Shown here piece by piece: positions 16,071 through 16,278 of a DNA stretch of 16,278 nt. Position numbers and translations under genes: made by a program. The notes beneath the pieces are model-generated. The model was not told where the DNA came from, did not search any database, and saw nothing but the letters and a program-made list of their open reading frames with translations. This DNA comes from Pirellulaceae bacterium (GTDB lineage Bacteria > Planctomycetota > Planctomycetia > Pirellulales > Pirellulaceae): NCBI GenBank assembly GCA_030744095.1, contig JASLRF010000388.1, positions 1 to 16,278 on the forward strand, in the 5' to 3' direction. Every line of letters begins with the position of its first letter. The stretch's first letter is position 1.

Positions 16071-16278
16071 GTCAAGTTTTCAGCGACGGGCACCGACCGC
16101 AGGTTGGTCCGGGAGCGGGTCGCCGCAACCGAACAAAAGCTCGCGTCGGCCCGAGGCACAACCGCGCTAGAAGCGACAGCCTTGGATAGGATTTTACAGA
16201 TCAACAGGGTATTGTGGACCTCATGTAACGCTCGCTACGGCCACATTGCCACCGATGAGATGCGAATCCAGCTCGAAA
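16071..16278 (+). CDS. Possible partial coding frame running off the window
   Basis: After a stop at 16068-16070 the frame stays open for 69 codons to the window end. The translation looks protein-like: an amphipathic stretch RERVAATEQKLASARG, then ALEATALDRILQINRVLWTS, then ARYGHIATDEMRIQLE. Third codon positions are mostly G or C. There is no ATG until 16260; the only plausible start is TTG 16104, without a convincing ribosome site. It may be the 5' end of a real gene, or a decayed fragment whose front was lost, which would fit the repeat-rich sequence beside it. I do not recognise the family. Confidence 0.3.

Larger units (their letters stand above)
15794..16278. other. Gene-poor right edge with repeats
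   Basis: 485 nt with no confident gene. It contains the leader or possible 52-codon extension of the DUF805 gene (15794-15949), a perfect 12-bp inverted repeat (15925-15979), a CGCAGAGGCGTAAAACCGC stretch on the - strand (15989-16007) like dispersed repeat sequences of many bacterial genomes, a bulged hairpin (16044-16066) and an open + strand frame from 16071 to the end. A 65-codon - strand frame at 16007-16204 has no protein-like features. Confidence 0.5.

Noticed and set aside
16007..16204. 65-codon - strand frame at the right edge
   Set aside because: No recognisable motif and no ribosome site; the opposite + strand frame reads more like protein.

Overview
The window looks like a piece of a planctomycete chromosome, probably Pirellulales (Rhodopirellula/Blastopirellula-like). 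This is inferred from gene content and protein style, not from a marker gene. The signs are moderately GC-rich DNA, few Shine-Dalgarno sites, a BatA-type von Willebrand factor A (vWA) gene beside a squalene-cyclase-like repeat protein, a huge Ala/Gln-rich secreted coiled-coil protein, and a DUF805 protein with an NPYEAP-type N-terminus. No tRNA, rRNA, CRISPR array or intact transposase was seen.

Left and centre (1-13745, all + strand): seven genes lie head to tail. They are (1) the 3' end of a prenyltransferase/squalene-oxidase-repeat protein, (2) a BatA-like membrane vWA protein, (3) a second membrane vWA protein with a glutamine-amidotransferase-like (GATase-like) domain, (4) a DUF4175-like membrane protein, (5) a 1339-residue exported coiled-coil protein, (6) a MoxR-family AAA+ ATPase and (7) a DUF58 protein with a vWA-like MIDAS (metal-binding) site. 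Genes 2-5 are tightly packed (9-nt gap, then two 4-nt ATGA overlaps). MoxR follows after 69 nt and DUF58 after 168 nt; the second gap holds a long inverted repeat. The set fits a cell-envelope MoxR/vWA system: a cytosolic ATPase and DUF58 adaptor, membrane vWA proteins reaching the periplasm, and a large exported coiled-coil protein as possible scaffold or client. Its function is not established.

Right (13746-15793, - strand): a secreted HEAT-repeat protein converges on DUF58. Upstream of it is a small DUF805 membrane protein. Neither has an obvious tie to the MoxR cluster.

Right edge (15794-16278): no confident gene. It holds a perfect 12-bp inverted repeat, a bulged hairpin and an open + strand frame running off the window end. 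It reads as a repeat-rich or remnant region.
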